Shown: positions 48,064-61,434, counted from the first letter of the stretch. The stretch is DNA of 64,000 bases from Sisyra terminalis (GCA_958496175.1 OY292275.1:27009001-27073000); one strand, 5' to 3'. The notes: generated by a model not told the origin, from the sequence alone. A program made the numbers and translations.

Positions 48064-48410
48064 AGATTGACTATCTTGCCATGCATCCGTGTAGAATAGA
48101 CTATACGCTTGCGCTCTGTTTTCCCCCTTTATGCATTCAAAACGTTGGTGGGGGTAAGTTGACACAGCGCACGGCATTCAAACATGCCTATTTGCTCAAA
48201 CTGGCTATTTACCAAACTTTCTGTTAGTTTTGTATTTTTTTCATATTAACTATTTACGTTTGTCAAAATATTATTACACAAGCACATTAAATAATTATTT
48301 ACGCACCCGATGGTACAATTTTTTATTAATTTAAATTTATATTATTTGTAATAAAAGCGCAACAAATAGTTAGCCAGTTGTAAATATTACATTGCTAAGC
48401 ATATAGTAAA

Positions 48411-49085
48411 CCAGCTTCTCCCCGCGACTTCGTCTGCGTAACGTAAGTATTGGATATATTTTCTTTTAAGATTTGCTATTTGTAGTGGTATATAAACATT
48501 TTCATTTTTCTTATTTCTTTTACGAAAAACATAATCATACTTAAAAACACTATTTTGTCGACTTTAAAAAGACATTTAATAAACTGTTGCTTAAAATAAA
48601 ATAGTTGTATGTAATGATCAATTAATTTTCAAAAAAATATTCATAAATATCTAAAAAGAGTATGATTTATTGTGTATACCTACCGTTAGTCAAATAATCT
48701 ATAAATCAATCAGCATCTATACATAAATAAAAAAAATCATCAAGTTTAATCACTAATGTATTTATTTGTGAATACGTATTTCGGATTTTCAGGTTTACAA
48801 TATGTGAAAGCCAAAAAACATAATGCTCACTGATAAACTTAAATTAACCTTTTCAGATATATCTACTTATCAGAGTTTAAATTTTTAAGCAGATCCTAAG
48901 ATTTTGTTTCTAATAATAAATCAACTTTGTTTTAAGTTAAGCAGTAATAACGTTTCGTTTTTAACGGACTTTGATTATTAAATTTAAAATTTCGATTGTT
49001 GATTAACTCTACATTATCTCATATTAAACATTTTATTGAGATAAAACCTTTAGCTGCGAATGCAACGGGCAACTACTAGTTGTCA
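48411..49085 (+). mobile_element. RTE-like repeat, 5' two-thirds with internal deletion
   Basis: Starts CCAGCTTCTCCCCGCGACTT, CGTCTGCGTAACG. It aligns with 49672-50590 except that about 300 bp (50015-50315) is missing. Shared blocks are TTACGAAAAACATAAT, AACACTATTTTGTC, AATGATCAATTAATTTTC, CGGATTTTCAGGTTTACAAT, GAAAGCCAAAAAAC and AATTTCGATTGTTGATTAAC. Ends near GCAACGGGCAACTACTAGTT. Confidence 0.75.
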
Positions 49086-49671
49086 CTATAAAATAGCGGT
49101 GATAATTCATTCTGTAGGTTCTCGTAATTACTTTTTACTCAAAAAAGCAATGAATATAATTTTTGATAGAGAAAAAACTCTTTTATGAAAATATATTTCT
49201 TTATACTTTTTATAAAAGAAAATTTTCTTTGGAAAAAATGATTAAAGATGGTCTAGCACAGCGTTTCGCAACCTTTTTAGACACGTGTAGCAGTAAAATT
49301 TATGTAACACTTTACGGATCAGTGATTTCTTTGACAAAAATATGTTACTAGTTATTAAAAATTAATAGAAAAATTGACTGTACCACATTTTTTATCATTT
49401 TTAAAAATATATTCTATTGTAAATATTGTGTATAATAATATAATGTTCTAATATTGGAAAGTTTTTATCTGCGATATATGATAAAAATTACAAAAATTAT
49501 ATGAAAGAATGAAAAGGAGTAGACTCATTATTTCCCTTATATTCTTGAGCATTATGCATTACAAAAATTTCTTCATTATCGCGGTAATCATAAATTATAT
49601 AAATTTAAAGTAGCTGTATAGAGAAGAAAAAAGATAAAGTGTATGTGTATAAATTAAAATAATTATAAATT

Positions 49672-50720
49672 ACTAGCTGATCCCCGCGACTTCGTCTGCG
49701 TAACATAGGTGTAGATTATATTTTCATTTTAAATTTGCTGTTTGTAGTGGCATATGAAAATTATTATTTTTCTTATTTCTTTTACGAAAAACATAATACT
49801 TAAAAACACTATTTTGTCAACTTTAAAAAGACACATTTCATAAACTGTTACTTAGAATAAAATAGTTGTATATAATGATCAATTAATTTTCAAAAAATAT
49901 TTATATATATCTAAAAAGAGTATGTTCAATTGCGTATACCTACGGTAGGTATACCTACCGTGAACCAATTAATACGTAAATCAATCATTATCTGCATAAA
50001 TAAAAACTATCGTTAAGTTCAATAAAGTCAGTCATAATTATGACTTAAAACAGTCAAAAGTTATCCAAACACTCGCCTAGATATTTCGAATATTAGTAGA
50101 AATCTCATTTCATTGTTTCAACTCTCAACTTTTACACTACTGAAATGTACAAAGCTACGGCGAAATTAAAATTTGTTCAAATGCATGAAACCCAGTTCCT
50201 CCATAATCAAGTATAACCATTGTGTATCTATGCACTTATTAAAGTATCTGAATTTCAACTATATTATTAAACCATTTTCTTTCAATTCGCTGAATTTCTG
50301 GCTATTCGATATTCGCTCATTAATGTATTTATTTCTGATTACGTATATCGGATTTTCAGGTTTACAATATTTGAAAGCCAAAAAACGTAATGCTCACTTT
50401 TGAACTTAACCTTTTTTAGATATATATATATATATATTAGATTTTAAATTTTAAAGCAGATCCTACGTTTTTGTTTCTAATAATAAACCAACATTGTTTT
50501 ATTTTAAGCCATAAAACGTTTCGTCTATAACGAACATACCTTGATAATTAAATTTGAAATTTCGATTGTTTATTAGATGCTATACCGTACAAACTTTGCT
50601 ACCATTTTTCACTCTTCTAGGGGAGGAATTATCAAAAAACCCTTTCTTAATATATATCTACATCATATAAGAAAAACACTTTACAAATTTCATCGACACA
50701 AATATGCAATTATATTGGAA
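49672..50720 (+). mobile_element. RTE-like repeat, long copy
   Basis: Begins ACTAGCTGATCCCCGCGACT, TCGTCTGCGTAACA, the canonical head. It runs through the blocks shared with 48411-49085 and on to TAGGGGAGGAATTATCAAAA followed by ACCCTTTCTTA and CTACATCATA, the widely conserved 3'-half wording of this insect family. The usual (CAGT)n 3' tail is absent here. No reverse transcriptase frame is present, so it is non-autonomous or a relic. Confidence 0.8.
49942..49961. repeat. Perfect 20-bp palindrome
   Basis: ACGGTAGGTATACCTACCGT is its own reverse complement. The related copy at 48411 has only GTATACCTACCGTTAG here, so the palindrome arose in this copy by a short inverted duplication. Confidence 0.85.
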
Positions 50721-51189
50721 AATACAATGTAAAACTAAAAAAATATGACCTTCTTTATTTTGATTATCATGACTAAAAAGCAATTCGATTTGGTACATTT
50801 GGACGTTGCACACACAAAATTGTTAGAAATAGGTGGAAAGCGTTGAAATACATTCGAATATTTTATTTATTTTCAAAAACAATAATTGATTTTCAAATTT
50901 TTCTAAATATTGAAGAAAAGTTTGTTTGGAAGATTTTATTTTTTGATTGATAATGAAATATATTACAAAAAATTGCTCCCTTAATGTTAAATAATTGCTC
51001 CAGGTCACAATCATTGGTTCATAAAAATTAGATTTTATAAAAGTTTGATTGTTGAAAAACAAACAAAAATTAAAAACTGCCTCTTTGGTATTTGGTATAA
51101 ATACCTACTACCTAAACTTTCATATTAATTAAGTGAAATGACGTTATTTAAAATGCTGTAGTTAAAATGATATGACAAAAACAGAAACC

Positions 51190-51410
51190 TATTATTAATT
51201 ATTTATGTATTTATTAATTACACTTATTAAATTCAAAATTTCGATTGTTGAATAACTCTACATTTTCTCATACAAACTTAGTCACCCCTTTACTTTTTTA
51301 GGGTAGGAATTTTCAGAAACAAAAATTCTTATCAGATGTCTACTTCATAAAAGGAATACATCGAATATTAAAATTAAAATCAGTCAGAGAGGATATATAA
51401 ATACAGGATT
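51190..51410 (+). mobile_element. RTE-like repeat, 3' third
   Basis: AATTTCGATTGTTGAATAAC, CATACAAACTTAGTCACCCC, a TAGGGTAGGAATTTTCAGAA block and TGTCTACTTCATAAAAGG align to 50555-50700. The copy ends AATCAGTCAGAG...TATATAAATA, a decayed (CAGT)n plus TATATA tail, so this is a 5'-truncated copy. Confidence 0.65.
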
Positions 51411-51454
51411 TTATGTATGCACGGTTTAAAAAACGTATTTACTTTAAGTTTTAT

Positions 51455-51680
51455 TACTATTATTATTACTACTACTACTACTACTATTACTTTTTTTCGT
51501 TAATATTTCCTTATTGAGCAACTCTAAGGGTCTATTTACAACAATTTTGTAAAAAAAAAATAAAAAAAAAGTTTACTGTAAGGTTCGAACCCACTCTTTA
51601 TAATTAGTAGCATCAGAATGTTAGATACGTAAGCCATTACGCTATTAACATCAACTATGTGTTGTATATATATAAAGATT
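51455..51680 (-). mobile_element. tRNA-derived SINE with (TAG)n tail, copy 2
   Basis: Same organisation as 47403-47625: B box GGGTTCGAACCTT and A box TAGCGTAATGGCTTA on the minus strand, with a triplet-repeat tail at 51460-51490. Confidence 0.75.
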
Positions 51681-52109
51681 TACATTTTAAAGAGGCAATT
51701 TTTTAAAATTTAAATTAAATTTACTGTGTTTTTTATCAGTTCAACTAAATATTTTTACAGATTATTTTCTAACTTTCAATTACCTTTCCAATGATATATA
51801 ACTCACCGGTCTAGTGTAAAGATTTATGTTTTCATCCCTTGGGAATACCTTCCCTTATTATTTTTTTGGAATGATAAGTACCCTATAGTCTGTGGGAAAT
51901 TATGTTGTATCTTAATACCAAATTTCATTAAATTCGGTTGTTCCGTTCTTTAGTTAAATCGGGACACACAGACAGACAGACAGACAAAAATTTTAAAAAT
52001 GTTAAATTTGGAATAAGGGCCTCTTGAAACAAATATTTACCCTAAAATTGGGTTCAAAATCGAAATGTACACACAGACGTAAGAATTTTATATATTAGTA
52101 TAGATTATT
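51681..52109 (+). mobile_element. RTE-like retroelement 3' end, copy 2
   Basis: Near-identical to 47626-48063 through the (GACA)n tract to TTTTATATATTAGTATAGAT. It is joined to SINE copy 2 exactly as copy 1 is joined to SINE copy 1. Confidence 0.75.
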
Positions 52110-55100
52110 CAATATTATTATTTCTTAATTTTTAAATTAATATTTCATTACTTTTTAACTACGCTACGCTAGGGAGGAATTGGTTATCAGCAAATAGGAC
52201 CGTCAGATTTACACATACATTTAATTTTCTACTACTGAAACCTTGTCGAATAAATGAAAGGAATCAAAGTAAATCACTTTTTAAAAACAAAACATGAAAA
52301 AAAATAAAAATAATAAGTCAAGTCACCAATTACCAAATTAGTGGTTTTTATTTAACTTATGTATATTTAGGCATGAATAAAAAAGTTTTATTCTTGTTTT
52401 ATTCTTAAGTCGAATCCTTTTTAGCGGCATTCATTTTTTGAGAATATAATTATTCTTCGTTGCTTTTTTTTTGTAAAATTTTTTGAAGCTATCCAAACAA
52501 AAGAAAAATAAGCATTTTGACTGGGTATAAGTTAAATGCTGAAATAATAATAATAATAATAACTATAAAATAATAACTATAAAACATCAGATTATAAAAC
52601 TAATAAATAAAAAAACAAACAATTTATAAAACTAATTTATAAACCAGAAATAAAATTATTAAAACATGTTATTCATAAAACGTATTGTATGCACAAAACC
52701 CATTGTATGAGTAATTGCATTTTAATGCATGTTTCATGTTAGCAGTAGCTACAATTTAAAAAAAATGAAAACAAAACATTATAACGTTATATCATTTATC
52801 ACGGATTTTTGCAATCTCATTTTAACATTTACTTGTATACACCCTTTCAAAGTTATTTAATGGTGACGTAAGAACAATTCTTACAATCAAAGAATGGTTC
52901 TAAAACACTTTGATCCTCCCTGTCAAAACTGCTGCCAGAACAAAATTAATTGAAATACCTTCAATTTTGAACAGACATTATCAACTTTGAAAATTTATGA
53001 AAATATTTTCATATTATTCCACGCTTATAACGCTTTATTTGAATTTCACTTTGATTATAAAGTATATAATTTGATACATAGTTAAAAAAAAATCGAAAAC
53101 GTTGAACTACAATCATGTAACAAATTGTTGAAGAGTCAAACAAACGTTTTAAAATTTATGAAATATTTAAAGTATCAAAAATATCAAAAATTTTATCAAA
53201 TTTTCATTTCAAGTATAATGGAAATAAGGAATGTCATTGAAATCTAACGTTTTTTTCAATAAAATGCACACAGTTTTAAAAACGATCTATTGGAATAGCT
53301 ACTATCTATGGTATTCTAGTTAATGCAGCAAAAGCTCTACCCATTTGATGTTATTTCCTTTGAACAACTCAAAAATAGTCAAGTTAACTTGTTTTAAAGC
53401 GATGTGTATGGTTTTTCATTCATGTTACAGTATTATATTTTTTAGTTTTCTATTAGCAAATAATCTCATGGCTTTATCAGTTTGGTTGACAAGTTAAAAA
53501 AAAACGTTTTTTTAAATGATGTACAATTTCAGACTTAATTTTATTTTCTATTTATTATTGTTTACAGTGAAAAATTTTTTTCCTTACACACAAAAAGTTT
53601 GACAATTTAGCAAATGTAGTGAATAATATTCTCGTATTTTTCAAATATATTCAAGACAGCAATTTAACTTTGGTTATATCGGGAAAAAAGTTTCTATTGA
53701 TGAAGGTAAATGAAAAAAATTGAGTTATATATCTAAAACATTATAAAGGAATATAACATGCACTATAAAAGGATTATACGTATTTGCAAGCATCGATTTT
53801 TGAGTAAATGTTTGCCGATTCAGTAAATCGGAAAGTGTTTTATTTTTTGCAACACACAAAAGCAATAAAAACTACAGTATAAAAAAACCATCTCAAGGTC
53901 TGCCACTTTTATTTTAAATTTAATGGTTTATTTATAGCTCTAACGTGGCATATCAAATAGCTTTTTCACCCTTAATAAAACTTATTACTTTATCTTTTAT
54001 ATCTTTCCTTTTTCCTTAATCGCTTGAATTCAAAATTCCAATAAAAAGACTTGATTCCGCTTGTCTATTTGTATAGTTTTCCAGGTTAAAGCTACCCGAT
54101 CTTTCCAAATTTATCTCCTTGTGATTAATGATTTTACGACTTTTCTTGACAATGATTTAATTTAAATTGTGGAGATGTAAGTAAATATTTAGAAGATTTT
54201 CAATCCATTGTGTAGTAAACATTTCGTCATTAGAATTTTAGCGTCGTCGTCGTAGTATTAAAATTCCACACGTCGTATTTAATTAACACATTTCCAATTT
54301 AACTTATACATTCATCAATTAATTTGTATTTAATTTGAAAACAAAGAAAAGAATCTGATAATATTTCAAATATTTTTCTCAAACTTAAATTCAAATATCC
54401 AATGTTTAAAAATACTAGATAACTATATATTTATTGTTAATTAATTTATAATAAATTTTAAGGGGGCAAATATAAGAGAATTTATTACAAATGAAATAAA
54501 TTTATGTAGATTTTTACCTCCTATTCAACACTCAAAATTTCTCTTTTATAAATATATATTTCAAAGTTAAAAAGAAATTAATGAGAAATTCATTATGCTT
54601 CCTTAAATGGTATAATATTATGTCAATTTTATAAAATAGGTATGTTCAAATAATTGAGATCAAATTTATTCCTACAAATAAATTGACTCGGTCCTATAAA
54701 TAAAATAATACGCCATCTCAGAGAGATTAATTTTACAAAATAATGCTATCTCAAAATTTTATAAAGCTCTTTGTAGATAGATTCCGTATACGTATTCAGA
54801 TGCAAAATGTAATACACCAGTACATTTATGTAGTTAGAATACGTCAAAGACAAATGTTTACTTAAATAAGTCTTTCTTCTGTAATAGAGAGAATTAATTT
54901 TTCGATTTAAAGATTAATTACATCCTCAAGGGCATAACATCCATTTTCATTTTAGCGACATACAAATTTATTTAAATTTACTTAATTTATGGAAGTAATC
55001 TTAATTCGTTTTTAATTGTTTAATTTAGGATACATATAATACTTCATATTTTTATAAACGGAATTAGAGGTATTATAAAAATAATTTTTAAAATAATTCC

Positions 55101-56270
55101 ACCTACAGAAACTACAGTTGAACCGTATATAATAATTATTTTCGTTGTATTCTTTTTTATATTCTCCTTGAATGTGAGTGTCTCGGTTAATTAGGAAAGC
55201 TGATGCTTTAAAAAAGGTTTCGCAATTCTAACAAGTTTTAATTGTGTAACATACAGATCAAAATTAAAAAGAATACTTCTCGACGTTAATTATTGTTAAA
55301 ATTTGATCATTTTCACAAATAATTCATCATTGAAATTTCTTGAGTTCATTTATTTTCGTAATTATTATCTAATTTAAACGTATGAATATAAAATATTTTT
55401 TTGCTCTATAAAAATTATTTTTAATTCTCATAAATATAAATAGATATACACAGATGTATTAATGTATACACTGTAAAGGAAGTAACCGCATTTTTTTAAT
55501 TAAATTCCTTCTTAAACTAATTTTTATGTAACGGGTACGTATGTTCTATTTTTTTTAAAAAAAAGATAAAATGCTTCGGAAGTGTGTACTTCGGCTATTA
55601 ATCGAACCAATATAATATATAAGTTGAGTATAATTTCGAGGTTTACTTAAAAATGATATGCAGTGCAAGTGTTCTTATAAAATCAAATATAACGGACTTT
55701 AACCTCTCCAGAAGTTAATACAACCTAAACGTGTTAATCATGATCAATACTTATTTTAAGCTAGGATTATAATTGAATAATTCTGGGCTAAAAATAAAAT
55801 CTGATTCAACAAGGATTTGCATAAATAAGACAAGTAACGAAAGTTTCACGAAAATTAAGCCACAAAACCAATTATGTCCACAACAAAATTTAAAAAAGGA
55901 ATAAATTTGGAAAACTGAACAGAAAAATTCATTTAAATTATTAAAGTTTGAACCAATCTTAGCTGCTACCTGTAAAATATATAATATCTTGTAATTATAT
56001 TCAATAATTCTGATAAATAACAAAAATATTTATTATCCAAATCTACCTAAACAGTTCGTATATAGGTATGTTTTTTTAGCAAAGTGTGTATAGTGTTGCG
56101 ATAAGTGTCTTTGTTCTGTTGGCTTATTGTAGGAACAGTCCTAATGAACTACTCCTGCTTTTTTCTAGTCCTGAAATATCTACCAGGAAAATCTGTAGAA
56201 TCCTATCTTTGAAATTGACTTGTGGCCTCGATAATTATTTAAAATTTTTACTACTTAATTGTAAGGGTGA
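52110..56270. other. Nothing recognised; short AAT microsatellite
   Basis: (AAT)n at about 52545-52563. The rest is AT-rich, with no repeat partner or coding motif found over 4 kb. Confidence 0.5.
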
Positions 56271-56274
56271 TCGT

Positions 56275-57085
56275 TAAACTTCTCCATTTTTTTTTCTACA
56301 CAGTTCACCAGGACTCAACACTTCTTAGGCTTATTGTAATCCAACAGAATGTGGGTTGCATTCCAACAGAATAAAAGAAGTTTCTTTCTCTGTGTAATAG
56401 AATCTGCATATTGGAGAGTATAACAGTACCCCAATAGTATGAAGATGCTTTCCTAGACCACAGTGACCGATTATGAGGCGTAACATCAATTTCGTCTGCG
56501 ATCTACTTGCATTTAGTATTGAAGCGGCTAAATTTTGAGGACAATATTTCATCATTCTTTTACTGTGCTTTTGCCCCTTGGTGTTGCTTCAGAGAGAACA
56601 ATGTATAGTTTAAAGTCATTCTATGGTATTGCATATACAGATACTTTGTACTGTATTTTTGAATTTCCTACCTCACTGTTGGTATAGCTGAATCTTCAAG
56701 AATTTTGGTAATGTTTATAAACCAGAGAGCATTAAGTATTTGTTGGAGTGTCTTGGACTGAAATCTCTGGAGAAGTTTAACATTAGAATAAGATGCACTT
56801 CCCCGAAGTTGGATACCGTACATCCAGATGGGCTCCAGTATATTCTTATCGATTAGGAACTTGTTTTCTTCCGACATTGAGGATGATTTGCCCATTAGTC
56901 AATAACCTTTCTTGTTTTTTTTATTAAGTAGTTTTCAAGTTTTTTAAATGAGCAGTCCGTGTAAGCCACCTATCCAGATGCGTCCCGAGGTATTTAACGA
57001 CGTCTTTTTTGGCAATTCTTTTTTGACCATTCATCACCACTGGTTTACCATTTATAAATGTTTTGTGGGTGGATTTACTGACCAC
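56275..57085 (-). pseudogene. Jockey-superfamily non-LTR retrotransposon: RT thumb plus C-terminal tail, internally deleted
   Basis: Minus strand, 5' to 3': INGKPVVMNGQKRIAKKD and VKYLGTHLDRWLTRTAHL (about 57065-56950); then LEPIWMYGIQLRGSASYSN and LLQRFQSKTLQQILNA, INITKILEDSAIPTVR (frame 56895-56668). After a gap comes SRSQTKLMLRLIIGHCGLG, KHLHTIGVLLYSPICRF, LLECNPHSVG (frame 56555-56331) and a final VLSPGELCR-like stretch. The last block is the RNase H-proximal zinc-knuckle tail of elements such as R1, LOA and some Jockey relatives; some Cys residues are replaced (CRFYY for CRFC). The YADD core is missing, the region between RT thumb and tail is too short, and at least two frame changes occur. 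Whether both halves belong to one family or to two nested copies is unresolved. Confidence 0.8.
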
Positions 57086-57089
57086 TTAG

Positions 57090-59865
57090 GTAACGTCCAA
57101 ACATGTAACACTGCCAAAAAAGGGTAACTAATGTTTCCAAAAAAAAAAAACACATCCTTTTTCGAAACACATCCTTCATCCGTTAGAATGAAGAAGTTTT
57201 CCAAGCAGTTCGTGTATAAGTCGTAACTTTATTCTAATATATATTTTAGGCATTATAGTTATTTTATGGTACATAAAGGCAAGTTTTATTTTATTCATTT
57301 TCAAATGTGGTATAAAAAGGTTATTTTTTTGTTGAATATTTATAATTACTATTTCAATGATTTTAGTTTAAATTACAAAATGAATCGTTTTCTTCGAGAC
57401 AATACTCCCTGAACGCTCTTCTAAATAACATTTTATGAACGAATAATTTGAATATTGATTCAGAATTTCAACAATAATCTCATTAGAACAACTGCTATCA
57501 AAAACACATTGAGTTGGCCCCAATTCACATAAGGAAAGCCTTTGACACATTATGGCATAAAAGACTCATTAGTAAACTTAATAACAAAAAAACTTTTTCT
57601 GCTGTTTGATAGCATCCATAAAGTCTTGTCTAGGTAACAAAAAAAATTACTAAAAATTCGCTTTTGGGACCTACTTTAATTTATTAACAACTAATGACTC
57701 ATCCCAATTTCGCACAAATAGCCTACAGCCACAATACTCTTACATTTTTTTCATCTATAGTATAGTATTAATATTTGAAGACAAAAAATATCGAAACATG
57801 CTAAAATATTTGTTAGTATATTATAACATTGACAACTTCTACTAGATTACGTGTAAAAACGAATTAAAGAATCAAAAATTCAATTGAATAATTTACCGTG
57901 CATTCTCCCAATTCACGACTGTGCCAACTGAGAAGTATCTATATTATCGTGAAAGACCAAAAATTAAGTGATGTTTATCCGTGTGACGTTTTATACCGAC
58001 TGAATTAATGAGAAGAAATTATAAATCTACATGTTCAACATTTACCTAAAGTGCATGGTGAATAGAATCTCTCTTCGAATCGAATAGAGTATTAAGATTG
58101 ATCCAATGATATACTTATCTTTTTCAATAATTAAATCCAATAAAATTTAAATCTTGTTTTATTTTTTTCGACGACATTGCCTTATTCGAAATTCACTATA
58201 AATTTTACATTTCAAACCTTGTTGTCTCTTTTTCAAATTTTCTTATTTAAGATTACCTGTTCATTATTAGTTGTCATAAAATTGTATAGCTTACTTATTA
58301 TAAGGGAATGTATAGCTCGAATTACGAATTTTATTTGTAGAAAGCTGGATATTAAAAAAACAATACTAAAAATTATCTACTGATCCAAATTTTTTGGGAT
58401 AGAGACAGTCGCAATCTCGATAAAATAAAGAAAACGATGGTTCAATTAAATTAAAAACCGACGTCTCTAAAGGTTCACGTGGAGCACGCTAGTAAAACTC
58501 TAAGTCGAGATAATATTCGTTGACATCTTCAGCAATCATCGTCATATTTTTCATATTTTTAAATCTTTCTCATGTGCTACTCCAACCATTGGTCAAAACT
58601 ATGTGAAAATTTGACCAATAGTTTTGATACTAAAAAAGTATCAATTGTAGTTGAAGATATTAGAAATCAAAAGGCAAAATAAAGAAAATTAAAGTTGTCT
58701 TATTGACAAAAAGGATTCGATTATTTGAACTTTGTGAACTCCTTCGAAGTAACTATACTGCTTGATATTTCAAGTTTAGTTTTAAGGTCACTTATTGGAT
58801 CAAAGGATTACCTTCGTTAAACAAATAAATTTCAATGAGGACTTTTCGGGTAATGTTTGTTTACTACCTAATATTTAATAATCACTTAATTAATTTGTAC
58901 AAGCTAATTTGCAAATACATTAATTTTACAATGCTTAAAATTTCTTTTGTGTAAAAAAAAAAGTCGTTTGTTAGAAAACGTGTTTGCTTGTATAAAAAAG
59001 AAAGAATGATAATAATGTGGCAAATAACACCCAGATTAACCCAAATTAAAGATGACAGAACTAACACATGACGACGTTGAAAAATTGGTTGTATAAGACA
59101 ACACAAATGGCCAATTTAACTTTTTTTACAAATTCTGCCCTAAATCAAGGAGAAGTCATTTACCATATGTTATTCTGTTGAAAAAGTAAATTTTTTTGAG
59201 TGAAAAATTAATGATCTGAACCATTATATTATTTCAGTCTATCAAATTTTCACAGCTGACCTCTTTTTCATTTTCTCTTATAGTTGTAATAAGGGGTTGG
59301 TCATAAATTATATATGATTAAGACTAATTTGGTTTTTTATTTTTCATTTACCATATGAGTTCATGTTATTAAAATAGCACATGAAACACCTAGCAAAAAT
59401 CCGACTTTGCAAAAAACGGCTTTTTTTTTGAATATCTGGTAGGGGAAAATAAATAATATAGAAAATGAAAACAACAACAGAAAAACTATTCAATTGAAAT
59501 GATTTTATAAGTACATATAGAATAAAAAACGAAATGATAAAAGTCGTTGAAGTTTTATTATTTTTTGTGATATTGTATTTTCAATAACCTACGGTTTTTG
59601 TTATTGTAAGCAAAATCAGAAATATCGAAGTGTTTCAATGTTTTTTTTTTCAGGATTTGGCCTTATAAATATAGATAGTTCAATTTTTTCCAAAAAATAA
59701 TTTAAAATTTTGATTAAACCTTCACATACGTCACATACGAAAAATCAATATTCAAACTTCGCACTAAAGCAACTTTATATTTTGATGGAAAAAATGCTGA
59801 CTAACTAAAAATAAATAAACTGAAAAATAATTTTATTTAATGTAAATACAGCTTACGAGAGCTCA
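57090..59865. other. Nothing recognised; one hairpin
   Basis: ATTGGTCAAA and TTTGACCAAT (about 58590-58616) form a 10-bp hairpin, followed by a repeat of AGTTTTGA. No gene, RNA or mobile element was identified. Confidence 0.45.
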
Positions 59866-59867
59866 TG

Positions 59868-59955
59868 TTTAGGGTTACCACTTATTTTGTGCAAATAAAG
59901 TATATTGGTCATTAAAGGTAGAAAAAATTACATAGAGTCAAATTAATGTGAGCCA
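59868..59955 (+). repeat. Direct repeat, partner of 60784-60875
   Basis: AGGGTTACCACTTATTTTGT and GCAAATAAAGTATATTGGT..., then GTCAAATTAA, recur about 915 bp downstream. Confidence 0.7.
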
Positions 59956-60117
59956 CTGAATTTAATGAAATTTGTTATTAAGATACATATTATGCTGAAT
60001 ATATATTATTCCTTAGAAATAATAAGGGAAAGCATTTCCTTTGTAAAGACAGAGAGATTAAAACAAAATAATTAGAATATTTAGGCTAGCCGATAGGCGT
60101 ATGATATATCATTGGAA

Positions 60118-60385
60118 ACAAGGACGGATTCAGGTTTTTTTTCTCGGGAGGGAGGCACAATATCATCTTTCATTGGCAAGTGCGTGAAAGGGATACAACG
60201 AAAAAAATCGCAATTCCAGCCAGAAATAGACTAGAGTTTCACTAATGTTCTTTCTGTTATTTTATTCATATATTTTAACAACTCAAATAATTTGATTTGC
60301 TTCTAAGTATGTACTGTGATGAAATCTACACAATAAAAAAATACCGTGGGAGGATACGTGCCCCCGTGCCCCCCTCCCCCCGAAA
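60118..60385. mobile_element. Small element with G-run and C-run ends
   Basis: Starts AAGGACGGATTCAGGTTTTT, TTCTCGGGAGGGAGGCAC and ends GATACGTGCCCCCGTGCC, CCCTCCCCCC. Opposed G and C runs at two ends around an AT-rich core recall insect MITEs of the 'GGACGGATCCAGG...' type; that family memory is uncertain. The minus strand of 60361-60381 is potentially G-quadruplex forming. Confidence 0.45.
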
Positions 60386-60529
60386 TTCGCTGTTGATTGG
60401 AAAGGTCTTTAAAAACTATAAAAAAGCTTCACTACACAATTTTCGTTGAACTAAAATTTAGAATAGTCAATTTTATTTAAATTGCAAAAACTATCTTTTT
60501 GAAATATAAACAATATTATATTCATTATT

Positions 60530-60625
60530 GAATGGCGCAGTGGTTAACGTAGGTATGTTGTTTTAAAAAGGCCTTGAGTATAAACCTCATTTCATCCTCC
60601 TTTGTTTGCTATAAAATTATGGTTA
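60530..60625 (+). repeat. Weak tRNA-like head, possible decayed SINE
   Basis: TGGCGCAGTGGTTAACGTAG matches an A box closely. A B-box position about 45 bp later (GAGTATAAACCTC) is poor. No second copy was seen. Confidence 0.3.
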
Positions 60626-60783
60626 ATTTATCCCAAAAGTGAGTCAAGATGAAAAAATTAAAGAAAAAAGTAATAATTGCTAAGCTGATCGTAAAAATAT
60701 ATAAAAATTTCATAATCCGTTTATTAATCTCTAAATATTTAGAACATCGTTTGTCCCAATTGACTGATGGAATTTGGGGGGTT

Positions 60784-61100
60784 TATTAAGGGTTGCCTCT
60801 TTTTTTGTGCAAATAAAGTATATTGGTTAGATATTATTAGGTAAAAAATAAGTAGATTGTGTCAAATTAAAATTAGATTTATTTTAGTTAATCATTTTCT
60901 TTAAAAATTTATAAAATTATCACTGTGAAAAAGCTGTAAAGCTCCCTTAGGCCCATTTTTTTTGTTTCCTATGTTTACGTAAAACGAATTCCAGAGAAAT
61001 CATATCGTGGAAAATAAAGTATTTTCACGTACTGTAATTTTTTATAAAGTATAGAGTTCAGTTACCCTAAATGGCGTACAATATTTTGTTATAGAGTACG
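60784..61100. mobile_element. Possible short inverted-repeat element
   Basis: AGGGTTGCC at 60788 faces GGCAACCCT at about 61088. The first 90 bp repeat the sequence at 59868-59955. The short termini make this a tentative MITE call. Confidence 0.35.
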
Positions 61101-61434
61101 GGTGGCAACCCTACTCGTGACGCTTTCAAATGGGGATAAGGCATTATAAACAATAAAATAATATTATTCCATTTTTTAAAATTTTATAAATGGAATCTAT
61201 TATGCGATTTTAGTAAAACAAAAATTTTCATATTTTTTTTACCATCACTAGTACAGAACTTAACAAATTTGTTGTAGATACAATTGAAAATTGTTAAAAT
61301 TCATGTGGATACCCAATTTCACAAATATGTTACAATAATTTATAATTTTATACAGCCAATTTATTTACAGTCATCAAATTCATCAATTATTTTAAAATCA
61401 GTTTTACCAAATTTTCAACAATCGAATTTTTTAA

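Noticed and set aside
50421..50440. (TA)n tract as a functional origin or promoter
   Set aside because: A short dinucleotide run inside a repeat copy; the related copy at 48.9 kb lacks it.
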